Below, in pieces: positions 45,901-57,870 of a stretch of DNA of 64,000 nt. Under the pieces are notes generated by a model, which saw only the letters and a program-made list of their open reading frames with translations, was not told the DNA's origin and did no database searches. Numbering within the stretch: position 1 is the first letter of the stretch; every line of letters begins with the position of its first letter. This stretch comes from Neostapfia colusana (Eukaryota > Streptophyta > Magnoliopsida > Poales > Poaceae), in contig JASWHV010000010.1 in the NCBI GenBank assembly GCA_030760725.1, positions 37,329,760 through 37,393,759 of the forward strand, given 5' to 3'. A program made the position numbers and the translations under genes.

Positions 45901-46911
45901 CCAACACGAATTGAGGACGAATTTTGCAATTCCTTACCTCAAGGTCAGTTTCGGCCGCCCAGGAGAAAAACTTGAAATTCTCCCTCTGTGATAAATGGCT
46001 TCGGCTGAGTTTTGGAGGTGAGCAACTAGGATTGTAGGTGCACGGATGGGGTGGCTTGCTTGGGCGCGATCACTGTTGGTTTGGGCTGGCCACGGCGACC
46101 AGTTCAGTTTTTTTGGCTTTCACCCGAGAGTTGCAGACCTTTGCTGTTTTCTGGTGCTAACGAGCTCGGGACCGTGGGGGAAAGTTGCTGGCCGGCTAGA
46201 GCACTCGGGGGCGCAGCTCTTAGCTGTTCGGGGCTCGAGCAATCGGGCTCATATGGCTGTGGTTGATCGGGAGACTGAACGGGGTGTGCTTCAGCGAAGA
46301 AAGCAGCTGAGGCAAGAGCAGACTGAAGAAACAAAACGGCGCTGTGGCTCTCTTAGCGTGGTGATCAGGACAAGCATCGGGGAAGCCAGCAGGAGGTGGC
46401 GCCCTAAACTTGCCCCCAAAGTCCCCTGTCGGTGTGCTGTCGGGAGCTCCAGCGAGGGAGGAAAACAGAGGTGGTTCACTCCCTGTGTAGCTGACAGATG
46501 GGGTCCACCTCTCCCCCTTATCCCCCAATTTCTGTTTAAAAATAGCAAACGAGCTCCAAATTTGATCAAACTCGGAGGGTAGGCCAAAAGAAATGTGAGC
46601 AACACAACAGTGCACTCAAATTTGAATTTCGGTGAAGTCGGAATTTGAAACTGAGATTTAAATTCAAATTCGAATTTTCTCCCGTTTAAATTCCAACAAA
46701 TAGGAAATTCTTTTCAAATGCTCTGAAAATTTGCCGGGCTATTATTGGATGTGTGGAGAACCAAATGATAGCTTTAGATCTCCGTGTTTGGGAATTTTTG
46801 CAAGTTCAAGTTTCGACTTGGAGCTCACACCGTTAAATTCAAAGTTTAAATTACCTCTCGTTTTCTCGGTGTGACTTGTAGCTCCACTTGCTTGAGTTTT
46901 GGGATTTCACA
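42978..46911 (-). mobile_element. D2: solo LTR inserted in the 3' UTR of C
   Basis: Plus-strand ends TGTGGGGAACCCC and GGGATTTCACA, flanked by CTCAT (42973-42977 and 46912-46916). Like D1 it has no gag, pol or primer binding site and is related to D1 along most of its length. At 3.93 kb it is a second solo LTR of the same family but clearly diverged. I see no gene in it; the short ORFs are not shared with D1. Confidence 0.78.
43020..43047. repeat. 28-nt hairpin near the U5 end of D2
   Basis: Identical to 5395-5422 in D1: 9-bp stem with 3-nt bulge and loop TGCGATG. Confidence 0.75.
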
Positions 46912-46916
46912 CTCAT

Positions 46917-47447
46917 GGAGCTTTGAATGAATGAATAGACTCTTAATTCTTGTGTTTGTTCCTTATCTTCTTCTTGGCTTGGCCTGCCAGAGTCCTTACC
47001 TCCGCAAGGAACTCAGAGGTCTTCACCAATCTTGAAGTCTTGCACAGACACCTTCCTCGGGTCCTTGTTGTGTTAAGGGCCCAAGGGGTCTTCGGAGCTC
47101 ACCCCGTGAGGACGGGGGAGGTCCAGCTCTGCTGGCCACGTGGCGGGCCCGAAGCTCCTCCTGAGGAGAGGGTGGTCTGGTCCTGCATGACACGTGGAGC
47201 CTTTGGAGGTCGCCCCTGCGGAGGAGACGAGGTCCGGCTCTGACGACCACGTGGCGGGCCTGGGGCTATCCTCTGTGGAGAGGGGAGCTCCGGCCCCGCC
47301 GGCCATGTGGTGCCTTCGGAGCCCGCCCCTGCGGAGGGGGGCAGGGTCCAGTTCCTCCGGTCTTGAGCTGGAGTAGTTAGGAGCTCCAATCTCCCTTCGC
47401 GCGGTCCCCGTAGTGGCCCCCTGGTAGGTGTGGCCAATGGATTGGGC
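46917..47447 (+). other. 3' flank of element C with a second G-box array
   Basis: The first 130 bp continue the C 3' UTR. From about 46995 the sequence resembles 14900-14990 (TCTTGAA...CTTG...GACA blocks), and 47080-47370 carries a minisatellite. The last 75 bp (to 47447) match nothing else I can see. The end of C is uncertain; the next element begins TGTAACGTC at 47448. Confidence 0.45.
47080..47370. repeat. G-box minisatellite, right copy
   Basis: About five units of roughly 55 bp in the same orientation and with the same two alternating types as 15010-15325. CACGTG lies at 47137, 47191 and 47248; one unit has CATGTG. Confidence 0.78.
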
Positions 47448-47660
47448 TGTAACGTCATCAATTCTGTGGAAAACCACGGAACCGAGAACTAATGCATATG
47501 TGTGGCAAGGATGTTCATCACACATATACACATCATCCACAAACTGAATTTTAGAATATATATGACAACGAATAACAAAGTTTGTTACAATGTCTCATGA
47601 GTCTTGGACTCATGCTTACAGCGGAAGTCTTTTATTCTAGCAGCGGATGTTTTGTAAAAG
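47448..47660 (-). repeat. LTR fragment related to the 3' end of LTR F, inverted
   Basis: Starts TGTAACGTCATC; bases 47448-47655 are the reverse complement (diverged) of LTR F 10650-10856, including the GATGATGTGTATATGTGTG stretch. The similarity stops near 47660, so only about 0.2 kb of an LTR remains. Confidence 0.75.
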
Positions 47661-48022
47661 TCCCAAAAATGTGTATGAATAAAAACTAAGGTTTGAGTTC
47701 ATATGTGTGGCAAAGACATGAAAAATGGGACTTGCTAAAACTTTTCTTCATGCAAAGTAATAGATGGATGACCATCCAAATTGAGGTTCACATTTTTATT
47801 TAAAAGTGTTGAACCAATAAGGAGTAAATACCTCTTTGCATGTAAGTTTAAAAATCAGATTTGAAATTCAAAGTTCACACATGTGGTGACCAAAAACTTT
47901 GAATAAACATACAGCCCTATAGCGTATGCTTTCATAAAGTTTTAGCATGTTCATGTTTAAATACTTTCACATACTGCTGATATCAATTTTGACTCCCCTC
48001 AAAAAAATTATTCTTTTGCAGT
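47661..48022 (+). other. AT-rich leader before gag fragment G
   Basis: No gene. It ends with a T-rich tract and TTTTGCAG just before the ATG, like the leader ending of F. No primer binding site is found. Confidence 0.4.
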
Positions 48023-48257
48023 ATGGTGCGTACTCATTGTCTGAGTAGGACTAAAGGTTCTCGTCGAGACGGTGATGACTCGACTCCACCACGGGCACCG
48101 CCATCAATGGTATGGGCGGATGTCATGACTCAGATGGTTGAGTCAAGTCAAGAGAACACAAGACTACTCGAAGCCTTGGTACAACGGGGCTTACTCCAAC
48201 GTGCACAACGGGACGTTCCACCGTGGAGCGCCTATTTGGATTTCTTGGCGACACAAC
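48023..48257 (+). pseudogene. G: N-terminal 78 codons of a gypsy Gag, cut by H
   Basis: ATG at 48023 gives MVRTHCLSRTKGSR..., then a segment with ENTRLLEALVQRGLLQ and ending DFLATQ, where the LTR of H begins at 48258. The continuation expected in this Gag (PP-x-F-x-E-A-x-x-P-L-E-A-D) is exactly what the truncated Gag of E1 begins with at 3465, so G and E1 are probably the same family but different copies, on opposite strands. The rest of G would lie beyond H and I, outside the window. Confidence 0.7.
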
Positions 48258-51200
48258 TGTAACGCCCCAAAATTTTGTTAAGACCCTAAATCATGTTAAG
48301 AGGGGAATTTAAAAATTTTTGGACGTGTTGCATGTTTTGCAAAAATTCAAATTCAAACTGGAATTCAAATTAAACTCAAATCAGAAAAGAAATAGAAAAA
48401 GAAAAAGAGAAAACAGAAAAAAAACGGCCAGTGGGCCGCAACCCACCAGCCGGCCCAACCAGCGCCGTGCCAGCCCTTCTTCTACCTCGCGCCCGCGCCG
48501 GGATTCTCTCACCCCGGATCAAAACTGACCCGGATTCCTGCGCATCCCCGCCGAATTCCGTTCGTAGGCGACGCGGACTTGATGTAAACCACCCCGCCGC
48601 ATTTCCCCGTCTATAAAAACCCCGGCTTCGTTCTGTTTTTCCCACGCGATCCGCCGATTTTCCTCCGGTGAGAACCGAGACTTCTCCGGCGAATTCTGGC
48701 CGATCTAAGCTCGGAAATTCCGATCTAACTCGCTGGTCTTGATCCACCGCCTCCGGGGAACCTTGCAGGTGCAGAAAACTCGGAGACTTGCGGTGTAAAC
48801 ATAGCGCCGACGAGCCTCACCGTGAATTCACCTCGGACCTCGTCGCCGATCACCTTCCAGGACCTCCGAGCTCAAGAAAACCCCCGAGGTGAGTTCCCCG
48901 ACCTCCCCTCCACCGATCTATGACATAAAATCACAGTTCTAGGAAGAATTCTCGAAGATCCGAAAATCTCCGGCGAGATCGCCGCTTCCCGCCGCCGTGT
49001 GCCGCCGGCAGCGCCGCCCGCGTTCGATCAGAGCGACGTGGCCGCTTGTGCGCCGTTTATTTTAAATCGTACGGTAGGGTTTAAATCCCCGCGTACCGGT
49101 TCGACGTTATAATCTCAGCCGTCGGTTTAAACTCGGACGGTCCACGTCAGCCCCGCGTTATAAAGACAGGAAATCTTACGTGCTACCCCCTGGGGTTCTT
49201 GGGAAATAAGAGCTAGCCCCGGAAACTTCTGATCTAGCCCCTGGAACTTCAGAAAATCATGTAAATTCATTTAAAAATCAGTTTTTGCCCCTGGACTTAA
49301 TAGAAATTAGGAAAAACACCTCTGTTATGAGTAGCTAGACCCCTGAAAATTCTTAAAATAATATTATAGACCCTGTAGTGGGGTAAGTTTAACTTTGTAG
49401 CCCTGTTTAGTATTTAATTTAGGAAATTGAATATGTGGCTAGTGTTTAAAAATTAAAAAGTGGGACAAACATATTGTCAAAATTAAATTAAAGACTTTCT
49501 CAGTATTTAGGAAACTTTGGAGTGAGATAAAAACATATTTTGGGCTGAATTGAATCTGTTTAATTTATTATTCACATTTAGAGACACATTTTTAAGTAAA
49601 GAATAGTTCTGGAAAATAGGGAAAATAATTGTAAAATAGTTTACATCAGAGGAAAAGGTCAAAAATATATTAGTAAATATTTTAGATCAGAACCTATTCT
49701 GTTTAGATGATGTGTCTTGTTATTTTCATAATAAAGTTCACATTTAGGCATAGGAATTAAATCTGAAAATATAGCAACTAATAAATGATAAATGGAGTTT
49801 CTAAAATCCAAAGAATTCAGTTTAGGGTTGGTAGAAATTATGAAGACACATATGGAGAAGGAAAATACCTTTCATGCATACTTGATAGCTAAAACGTGTA
49901 GTAATTGAATATAAGGAATTTATTTAAATTGGAAACTCATATATATAGTATGTAAGTATAAATGTGAACACAAAAGTAGGAATCATATACACCTGATTAA
50001 AAGTGCATGCAAGCCACAAATCAACACACATGGAGTGACCACAACAAATATAATTGTGAATGACTTTCATAAATGTGAATGTGTGGTTTGTATGAAGTGG
50101 AAGTGTGAACTATGTCTTATGGATTGTTATTTTTCTTTTGTTATGTGTGATGGTATGATGTAGAACCTGCTCAAGAGCAAGTTATTCCTTTTCAAGACCA
50201 GGACTACCCATTTCAAGAGCAGCAGGAAGGAGGCAAGTGTCCTTGACCACTTTGATCCTATACTAAGATGTTTAGATAGAATTATTGCATTGTCAAGTTA
50301 AATATGAAACCCATGCTAGGAAGTTTCCCTAGAATTGTATTACCTTGTTTCCTTGTAGCTTAGGTTGGGATTTATTTTATCATGTCATTTATTATTATGC
50401 ATATGCTTAGCCATGCTTAGAATGGGATATTTGGGATATGAGATCATCAGTTTATTTTACCATACTCTTGAATGAGATATTGTGAGTTATGTAGAGGTAG
50501 GGATCAAGGCAAGTTGGATGTTTTGGTTGTGTGCTGGGTGCACAAGACTCGGGTTTGTGTTTAGTACTTGCCTGGATCCTAAGGACCGGTTCATGGAGCA
50601 TGTAACCTGGCTTTACCGTGCCAACCACATGCTGAGATGGGGCAGCTTGGCCAATTATTTAGGTGTATCCCCGGCGTAGTATGGGTGTGTTGGATGGTGC
50701 GGGGAATAGGTGTCGGCTGGACTACCATATGAACCGCAATGCTCAAGAGGGGGCCACTGCAGCGGGGTTGGAGCCTCTTGTATGCTGTTAGGGGTGAAAC
50801 CTCAGTGGGCCCACGCTCGTCGAGAATCCCTTTGTAAAGGCGTTGTAGTGATCTCCTGGCTACACACCTGGGAAGTGTGAATGTGGTTCGTAGCCACTGG
50901 CATAATGGAGGTTCTTTTAGTCCACACGACAACGGGGGATGAAATCACTACATGTGGGTACAGTGGTGCAAACTCTGCAGAGTCAAAAACTGTCATGACA
51001 GCCGTGCTCACGGTCAAGAGCGGCTTGGACTTATTCATGATTAGAGGATTGAGGGTTTTGGAAGTTAAGCGGGGAGCTTAACATTGGAAATGATGTTATG
51101 GTTATTGGATTATGATGATGGGATGGGAGATTGGGACCATTTCACCTGTGTAGTAATGTAGGTGCTTAATAAGCTAAGGTGATAGGTATTAATTGCATAG

Positions 51201-51629
51201 TGCTTTAACCATTAGTTCAACCTCTCCTTGTTCTTGCCATGCATGATATAACTTTCCCACACTTGCTGAGTACCATCGGTACTCAACCTTGCATATTTTG
51301 TTGGTTTATATTGCTGCTCAGGTCAAGATAATGAGGTGATGTATAATGACCAAGACTTTGGATCCGAAGAAGGTTTCTAGGTTCATGGAGACCCCCGGGC
51401 AACGCCTGTGATGAAGCCCTCAAGAATAATATTCCGCTGCTAGTTTATTTACTTGTGATGAACTTATTATTGTCCATTGAGACATTTACAAATGTAAGAC
51501 TTATTTATATTTGACACCTGGCTTGTAATAAATGATGCTTCACTATTTGTCATCACATGTATGAGAAAATGATTCTGGCATACATGTGATATTCACTTGG
51601 TTGTTTCTTTGGAAAAACCGGGTGTGACA
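48258..51629 (+). repeat. 5' LTR of H (3372 bp)
   Basis: Starts TGTAACGCCCC, ends ACCGGGTGTGACA. It is the reverse complement of the LTRs of B along its whole length. No gene inside. Confidence 0.94.
48612..48619 (+). promoter_or_regulatory. TATA box of LTR H
   Basis: TATAAAAA in CGTCTATAAAAACCCC, about 355 bp into the LTR, conserved with B. Confidence 0.6.
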
Positions 51630-51633
51630 GAAG

Positions 51634-51647
51634 TGGTATCAGAGCCA
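51634..51647 (+). other. Primer binding site of H
   Basis: TGGTATCAGAGCCA, four bases after the LTR: exact initiator Met tRNA complement. Confidence 0.92.
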
Positions 51648-51847
51648 AGGTTGCCCGTAGGAACGTTGACCTAGGTAGAAATGGACGTATTTAAGGGCCC
51701 TATTTTCTTAAAAACTATTTTACAAGGTGTGTGTTGAAAAGTGTTATTTAATGGAGTCACTTTCTTCATCTTACCCCAACTTTCATTCAAAATAGATTTT
51801 TTGTTTAAAAGTTTATCTAACCTAAGTTTAAATGTTTTCTATTTTAG

Positions 51848-52627
51848 ATGGTTCGCATGATTCGCACCGCTCGCTAGTCCACAGGAGGGAGAGTTCCCGT
51901 AGTTGCCCTTGCCCAAAGAGAGGAGAGCCGTCCGGTGACGTACCTTTCCTACGGATTGGCAGTAGGAGGCTTGTTGCGCCGTCTTCGATGTATGCTCGAA
52001 GCCGCCGGCAATACGGGCAAGCTAATCATCCACTATAACTCCACCAGGACCATCCATGAAAAGAGGGAAGAATGGAGTTCAGAGATGAGGATTATACACG
52101 AAAATCAGCTGCTTAAGATCCACCACTCTCTAGCTTGTCGAGCGACACAGGTCGATGCGGAGAAGGATGTCACCTGGGAGGCCATCACCTACCAGAGTCA
52201 CATCTATCGTCGCCACCTGGACAGGACTGAGTACATGTATGTCTTCCAGCGTGAGAGTGGTACAACGGAGTATAAGTACCCGCCAGTGCAGCAAGGGACT
52301 TCCCATGAGCACATGGACTTGTGCTTGGAGGATGCTGCTATGCTCAGCACTCGATTGCAGGAGTGTCAGCAAGAGATTCAGGATGTTCGGGACACCCTGA
52401 AGGAAACGGAGGCGTTGCTGCGAGACTGCCTGAGGGCGAGAGAAAGAGGAGATGGGAATAAACCGTGTGTCACCACGAATGATACATGGACTCCTGACTC
52501 CCCAGTTCGTCGGGCGATAAGGCGTCGTCGCACTTCTCCACCAGCAGCCTCCCCACCCAAAGCAGAGTCAGAAGGAAGCCGAAATGATGAGGAAGATCCC
52601 GAGGAGCCAGCTCAAGAAAACGAGTAG
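51848..52627 (+). pseudogene. Accessory ORF upstream of gag in H, one early stop
   Basis: From ATG 51848 the frame has the same 260 codons (stop included) as B, but codon 10 is TAG where B has Lys. Downstream the frame is fully open to 52627, with the same HYNSTRTI, KDVTWEAIT, coiled-coil and EEDPEEP segments. A restart at 51935 is possible but would lose the conserved basic N-terminus. Function unknown. Confidence 0.78.
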
Positions 52628-52931
52628 TGTAGAGTCCTTCCCTTAGTTAGCAAGATGTCGAATAGTCGAGTCGTTAAGTTAAGTTAATGGTGTGTTAATG
52701 CTTGGTGTGTGACGTGAGTTGTGGAAGCCATGAGCAATTGTCCACAGCCTCGTCTTTAGATTGTTTTGCTTTGGTGTGAGAATCCACGTGAAATAATATT
52801 GCATTTATTTTTGTGCGAGAAATGAACCCTCAGAAAAGTATAACAAAGCCTCAACACTTCAAAGTACAAACAAATGAAAGTAGTAAGATGATACTACATG
52901 CTTTCAAATTAACATTGGTTGATTCTGCCAG
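52628..52931 (+). other. Spacer between accessory ORF and gag of H
   Basis: 304 bp, the same length as in B, without a conserved ORF. Confidence 0.5.
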
Positions 52932-55650
52932 ATGGCCGGAAGAGGAAAAGGACGTGGTGCCAACCCCGCCAACAACAACGATGAGGCATGCAACCCTCAT
53001 CTTTCTAGAGGCCAGGACCGGGGTGGTCGCCGTGAAGGAGTTGATCCCCTCCCCCAAATGCTGGAGAATCAAAATCAGCTCATCCAGAACTTGACTCAAG
53101 TGGTGGCCAACTTGCATCAAGTTCCACCTCCACAAGCTGCACCACGCCAACCAAGGTTGAGTGAGTTTCTAGGAACTCAACCTCAAAAGTTTGCAAGTGC
53201 TGCTGAACCTCTAGAGGCAGATGATTGGCTGAAGACCATTGAAAGTAAGATGAGGATCATACAGTGCCAAGGGTATGAGAGGGTGTTGTTTGCCTCTCAT
53301 CAATTGCATGGACCTGCTGCTGATTGGTGGACCGCCTATGTGGCCGCCCATCATGACCCTGAGAACATCACTTGGGAAGAGTTCAAGCGTAGCTTCCGCA
53401 ACCATTACATCCCAAGAGGTGAACTCAAAAACAAGAGGAAGGAGTTTTTGGGACTGCAGCAGGGAAACATGACGGTGAGGGAATACCTCACTAAATTTAC
53501 TCAACTATCCCGTTATGCCCCATGGGACATAGAGACTGATGAGCAGAAACAAGATTGTTTCGTGGAGGGACTTACCGCAGAAATGCAGTGTGCAATGTCC
53601 TCAAATGAGTATGAAAGCTTCCAAAAGATGGTGGACAGAGCGTTTGTGGTAGAAAGGAAGCTAAAGGCCATGGAAAATGAGAATAAGAGGAAGGTCGGGT
53701 GGTCACATCAAGCCTCAGGGAGCAACACCCACCCACGTCTGATGCAGCAACTTGCAGGGCAGACGAACCGTGCTGCGGTACCCTACTCAGCACCAAGAGG
53801 GTACAACCCAAACTACAGGCCTCCGGCAGCACCAATACAGCCACAAGGTCAGTTCGTACAGCAGCCTCGCCCTGCATATCCACCTCGACCAGCAGTACAA
53901 GGACCCCCAAACCAACCCCAAGACAGCAAAGGCCAGGCACCTAAGGTTGGGGTGCAATGTTTTAGCTGCGGAGAAGTGGGGCACTACGCCCATAAGTGCC
54001 CAAAGAAGAAGCCCACGCAGCCACAACAGCAGAATGTAATGAGAGGACGGGTGAACCACGTCACTATGGAGGAAGCACAAGAGGCTCCCGACGTGGTAGT
54101 TGGTAAGTTTCCTGCCAATTTACACATTGCAACGCTGCTGTTTGATTCTGGTGCTACCCACTCATTCATTGCTCAAGGGTTTGTTAAGAAGCATGACCTA
54201 GCAACAACACAAATGAACCATATGCTAGCCGTAAACTCTCCGGCTGGAGAAATAAGGACAAGACAAGTGTGTCCCAAAGTAAACATAGACATTAATGGGG
54301 TAGTATTTACTGCTAACCTCATAGTGATAGATTCACCAGGGATAGATATTATTTTGGGTATGGATTGGTTGACCAAACATAAAAGAATCATCCATTGTTC
54401 GACCAGAACGGTGGAACTAACTCACCCTAGTGGCACAAGAGTAAATTTCATAACAATACACGAGCCTAGGAGGGACATTAAATTAAATCAAGTTGAGGTG
54501 AAAGTTGAGTAGATCAGGACCATCAGGGAATATCCAGATATTTTTCCGGAGGAGTTGCCAGGTATGCCTCCCGATCGTGAAGTGGAATTTGCAATTGAGC
54601 TAGTGCCTGGAACAGCCCCGATATACAAAAGACCTTATCGGATGGACTCCAAGCAGCTAGAAGAACTCAAGGATCATTTAAGAGAATTGACGGAGAAGGG
54701 GTATATTCGTCCTAGTTCCTCACCATGGGGAGCTCCGGTGATATTTGTGCCCAAGAAGGACGGAACCCAAAGGTTATGCGTGGATTACCATGCCTTGAAT
54801 GAGGTAACTATCAAGAACAAGTACCCATTACCCCACATTGAAGACTTGTTTGATCAGTTGAGGGGAGCTTGTTTGTTCTCGAAAATTGATCTCAGGTCGG
54901 GGTACCACCAACTCAAGATAAGGCAATCTGATATTCCCAAGACAGCTTTCGTGTCTCGGTACGGACTGTATGAATACACTGTCATGCCTTTCGGGCTAAC
55001 TAATGCCCCGGCATACTTCATGTATCTCATGAACAAGGTATTCATGGAATATCTGGACAAATTTGTGGTAGTTTTCATAGATGACATTCTTGTCTTCTCC
55101 AAAGATGAAGAAGAACATGAGAAACATCTAAGGTTGGTGTTGCAAAGGCTGAGAGAACACCAACTATATGCCAAGTTGAGCAAGTGTGAGTTTTGGCTGA
55201 AGAGAGTTCCCTTCTTAGGACATATAATCTCGGAGGGAGGAATCTCCGTAGATCCCGCCAAAATCGAGGATATCCAGAAGTGGAAGACCCCTGAAAATGT
55301 CGGGGAAGTTCGAAGCTTCTTTGGATTGGCTGGATACTATCGACGGTTTATTGAAGGATTCTCCAAGGTCTCGAGACCTCTCACCAAACTGTTGGAGAAG
55401 GGAATCACATTCACCTGGACGCCACAGTGCGAGACGAGTTTTCAGTAGCTAAAGAAGAGATTGACAACAGCCCCAGTGTTAGTTATGCCAGATATGCAGA
55501 AGAACTTTACGGTGTACTGCGATGCCTCGGGAAACGGGTTGGGATGTGTTCTCATGCAAGAAGGGCATGTCGTGGCATATGCATCCCGGCAGCTTCGGAA
55601 GCACGAGAAAAACTATCCTACACATGACCTAGAACTAGCCGCAATGGTAC
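52932..55650 (+). pseudogene. H gag-pol, two stops, cut in RNase H by element I
   Basis: Gag (MAGRGKGRG) at 52932, zinc knuckle CFSCGEVGHYAHKC near 53960 and protease LFDSGATHSF near 54137 lie in one frame to a TAG at 54510 (GAG in relatives). RT follows in the same order (from about 54600, FVVVFIDD near 55075) to a second TAG at 55446 (again GAG in relatives). RNase H begins with YCDASG near 55518 and stops after THDLELAA at 55645, where the LTR of I begins. Integrase and chromodomain are not in the window. Confidence 0.92.
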
Positions 55651-57373
55651 TGAAGCGTCCCGACTCATAAGATCGGAACTAAACATGTAATATTATGCCA
55701 GAAACAGAGTTCGGTACATAATATTACAACACAAGTGGAACCACAACCATACAGAGCTTTATTACAACGGCATACACTTTAGTACAACAATAATAAGGAC
55801 TAACATAAGGATGATTAACGACATAAAAACATGGACGACTAGCTCCTCCTCGTACATGGTTCCACGGTAACACCTTGGGTGTGGATGCGACCCTACTCAA
55901 AGTCCTCCGGGTCGAAGTCAGGATCCTCTGAAGATATCAACAACGGTTGAGTACAAAAGTACTCAGCAAGCTCCACCTCGCCCTTCGGGAGGGGAATGAA
56001 ACAAACATAGATGCAATGCACAACAATAAGAGTGATGCAACCTAATGCAACTAAATGCAACCAAATAACCCATCCAGAGACATTCCTCACCTCATTCTCA
56101 CAACAGGTGGCTTCCTGGTTGTTAGGACCACACCATAACCTGTCCTATACCGAGGACACGGCCGTCCGAACGGGTTCTACACTCTGCAGAGGTTGTACGC
56201 TTTACCCACACGCACGGACCATCCACGACAGCCCGTCGTAACCGACACCCAGTCGAAACATCACCCAAACCAGTCGTCCCCAACCCAGTGTCATGACTCA
56301 TCTCAATATCATCTCAATTTTTATAAATGCATCTCTCTCTCTCTCTCCACCGTGGACGACTGTCGGGCTAGCCACCGGGGTTAGGCTAAGCCCCGCCCAT
56401 ACAGGGTCATGTGGTCGTACTGAAGAAAGTTAGGTGAGATGTCAAAACAACTCGGTCCTTAAGGCTCACCAGGGCAGCCTCCGTACTCAAACCACGAGCC
56501 TATCATCTTGATAGTACTCGCTGTAAGTCTACCACCACGGTAGCGCTTACACCAACACTAACCCTTCTGCCCCGGTCTCAACTCTTGCTCTCCCCAACCA
56601 TGCAACATAAACAAGACAACATCATCATGCATAATCTCATCCTATCAATATGCTGCAAAAAGAGAAACTAGTATGTTTACCCTCTATCACTCGAATAACT
56701 CATGCTCAACAATGCAAATGCCTAATCTACTGGCCACAATGGATAAACCTCACATAGGAGCAATATGATCAAAAAGGGGGTGATGGAACTTGCCTTCGCT
56801 ACCGTCTGCAGCGTCGTGCTCTTGGTCACTTGGCTCCCCTGGGTTCTCTTCCGGCACTGGTTCTACACCGCGCACAAGCAAACATACAAACAAAGCAAAC
56901 ATACATCATTCAGACTTTCTTACACTAACTATATTATGATATTAGATGATTTTTATAAGAAGAATCGGATTAAGTGATCCTTTTGTGTGTGGGTGAGATC
57001 TGCTCTAAGGCCAATCAAGGGGTTGCTTAGGGTTGGGCTCAAATCAGCAACAGTAAACGGGGGAGGATGGCCAGAGAGTAAGAAATCGAACGCCGAGGCT
57101 ATGAATCACTCGATTAAGCTGCCGATTTTGGGTAGGAAGTAGAGCAACTTCATGGAAGGGCGGCCATGCCACGAGGTGGTCGCGGCCAAACCCGAGGAGA
57201 GGGGTAAGGGGGGATGACTCGGGGAGGAGAGTGGAGGTTGGGGTGCTCACCTTGGCCGTGGCTTGGCGGGGCTTGGCAGGGAGGGTTCCTCGTCGGAGAT
57301 CGATGTTGGAGGGGGGAGGAGACGCGAGCGCCGGTGCTCAATGGGGCGGGGGAGAAAGTGAGCCCCCAAGCCC

Positions 57374-57381
57374 CTTTTATA
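57374..57381 (-). promoter_or_regulatory. TATA box of LTR I
   Basis: Minus-strand TATAAAAG within ATCTATAAAAGGGGC, 63 bp downstream of the last heat-shock-type motif. This is a textbook core promoter arrangement. Confidence 0.7.
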
Positions 57382-57429
57382 GATGAAGGGGGAAAGGGAT
57401 AGGGATGGAGGGGGAGAGGTAGGTAAGGT

Positions 57430-57870
57430 GTAATTAATGCATGTTCCGGGAGCTTCTCGTGGAGTGGATAGGGATGTGGGGAGATATGTATATGAGGGGT
57501 GGTTCGGGAAGCTTCTCGTGGAGTGGATAAGGATGGGGGGAGATATATGTGAGGGGTGGTTCCGGAAGCTTCTCGTGGAGTGGATAAGGATGGGGGGAGA
57601 TATGTATGTGAGGGGTGGTTCCGGAAGCTTCTCGTGGAGTGGATAAGGATGGGGGGAGATATATGTGAGGGGTGGTTCCGGAAGCTCCTCGTGGAGTGGA
57701 TAAGGATGGGGGGAGATATGTATATGAGGGGTGGTTCCGGAAGCTTCTCGTGGAGTGGATAAGGATGGGGGGAGATATATGTGAGGGGTGGTTCCGGATG
57801 CTTCTCGTGCAGTGGATAAGGATAGGGGCGGAAGAGGTGGGTGACGTGTGGTTCTAGAAGCTTCTCATAG
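57430..57870 (-). promoter_or_regulatory. Tandem array of eight heat-shock-element units in U3 of I
   Basis: Units repeat every 57-60 bp, alternating 59 and 57. Each holds a 13-base TTCnnGAAnnTTC site: perfect at 57503, 57560, 57619, 57735 and 57852; one mismatch at 57444, 57676 and 57792. The outermost copy (57852) has the canonical TTCTAGAAGCTTC form. Three alternating nGAAn modules are the known binding site of a heat-shock factor trimer. The array lies 63-490 bp upstream of the TATA box in element orientation. Heat response of this element is my inference. Confidence 0.8.

Larger units (their letters stand above)
48258..55650 (+). mobile_element. H: chromovirus of the B subfamily, 3' part cut off by I
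   Basis: 5' LTR (48258-51629), primer binding site, accessory ORF, spacer and gag-pol up to the middle of RNase H, where element I starts at 55651. The left flank is ACAAC in gag G. The LTR and coding order match B. Remaining pol and 3' LTR would lie to the right of I, outside the window. Confidence 0.93.

Noticed and set aside
46046..46582. 178-codon plus-strand ORF in D2
   Set aside because: Inside a solo LTR, not conserved in D1, no known domain.
51634..51660. tRNA-like sequence TGGTATCAGAGCCA at several sites
   Set aside because: These are primer binding sites next to LTRs; no tRNA cloverleaf surrounds them.
56765..56977. Plus-strand ORF starting MIKKGVMELAFATVCSVVLL, resembling a membrane-anchored small protein
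   Set aside because: It lies wholly inside the LTR of I (R/U5 part), has no support beyond a hydrophobic stretch and no neighbouring gene.
57430..57870. CRISPR-like regularly spaced repeat
   Set aside because: Units are contiguous tandem repeats without unique spacers, in a plant retrotransposon LTR.
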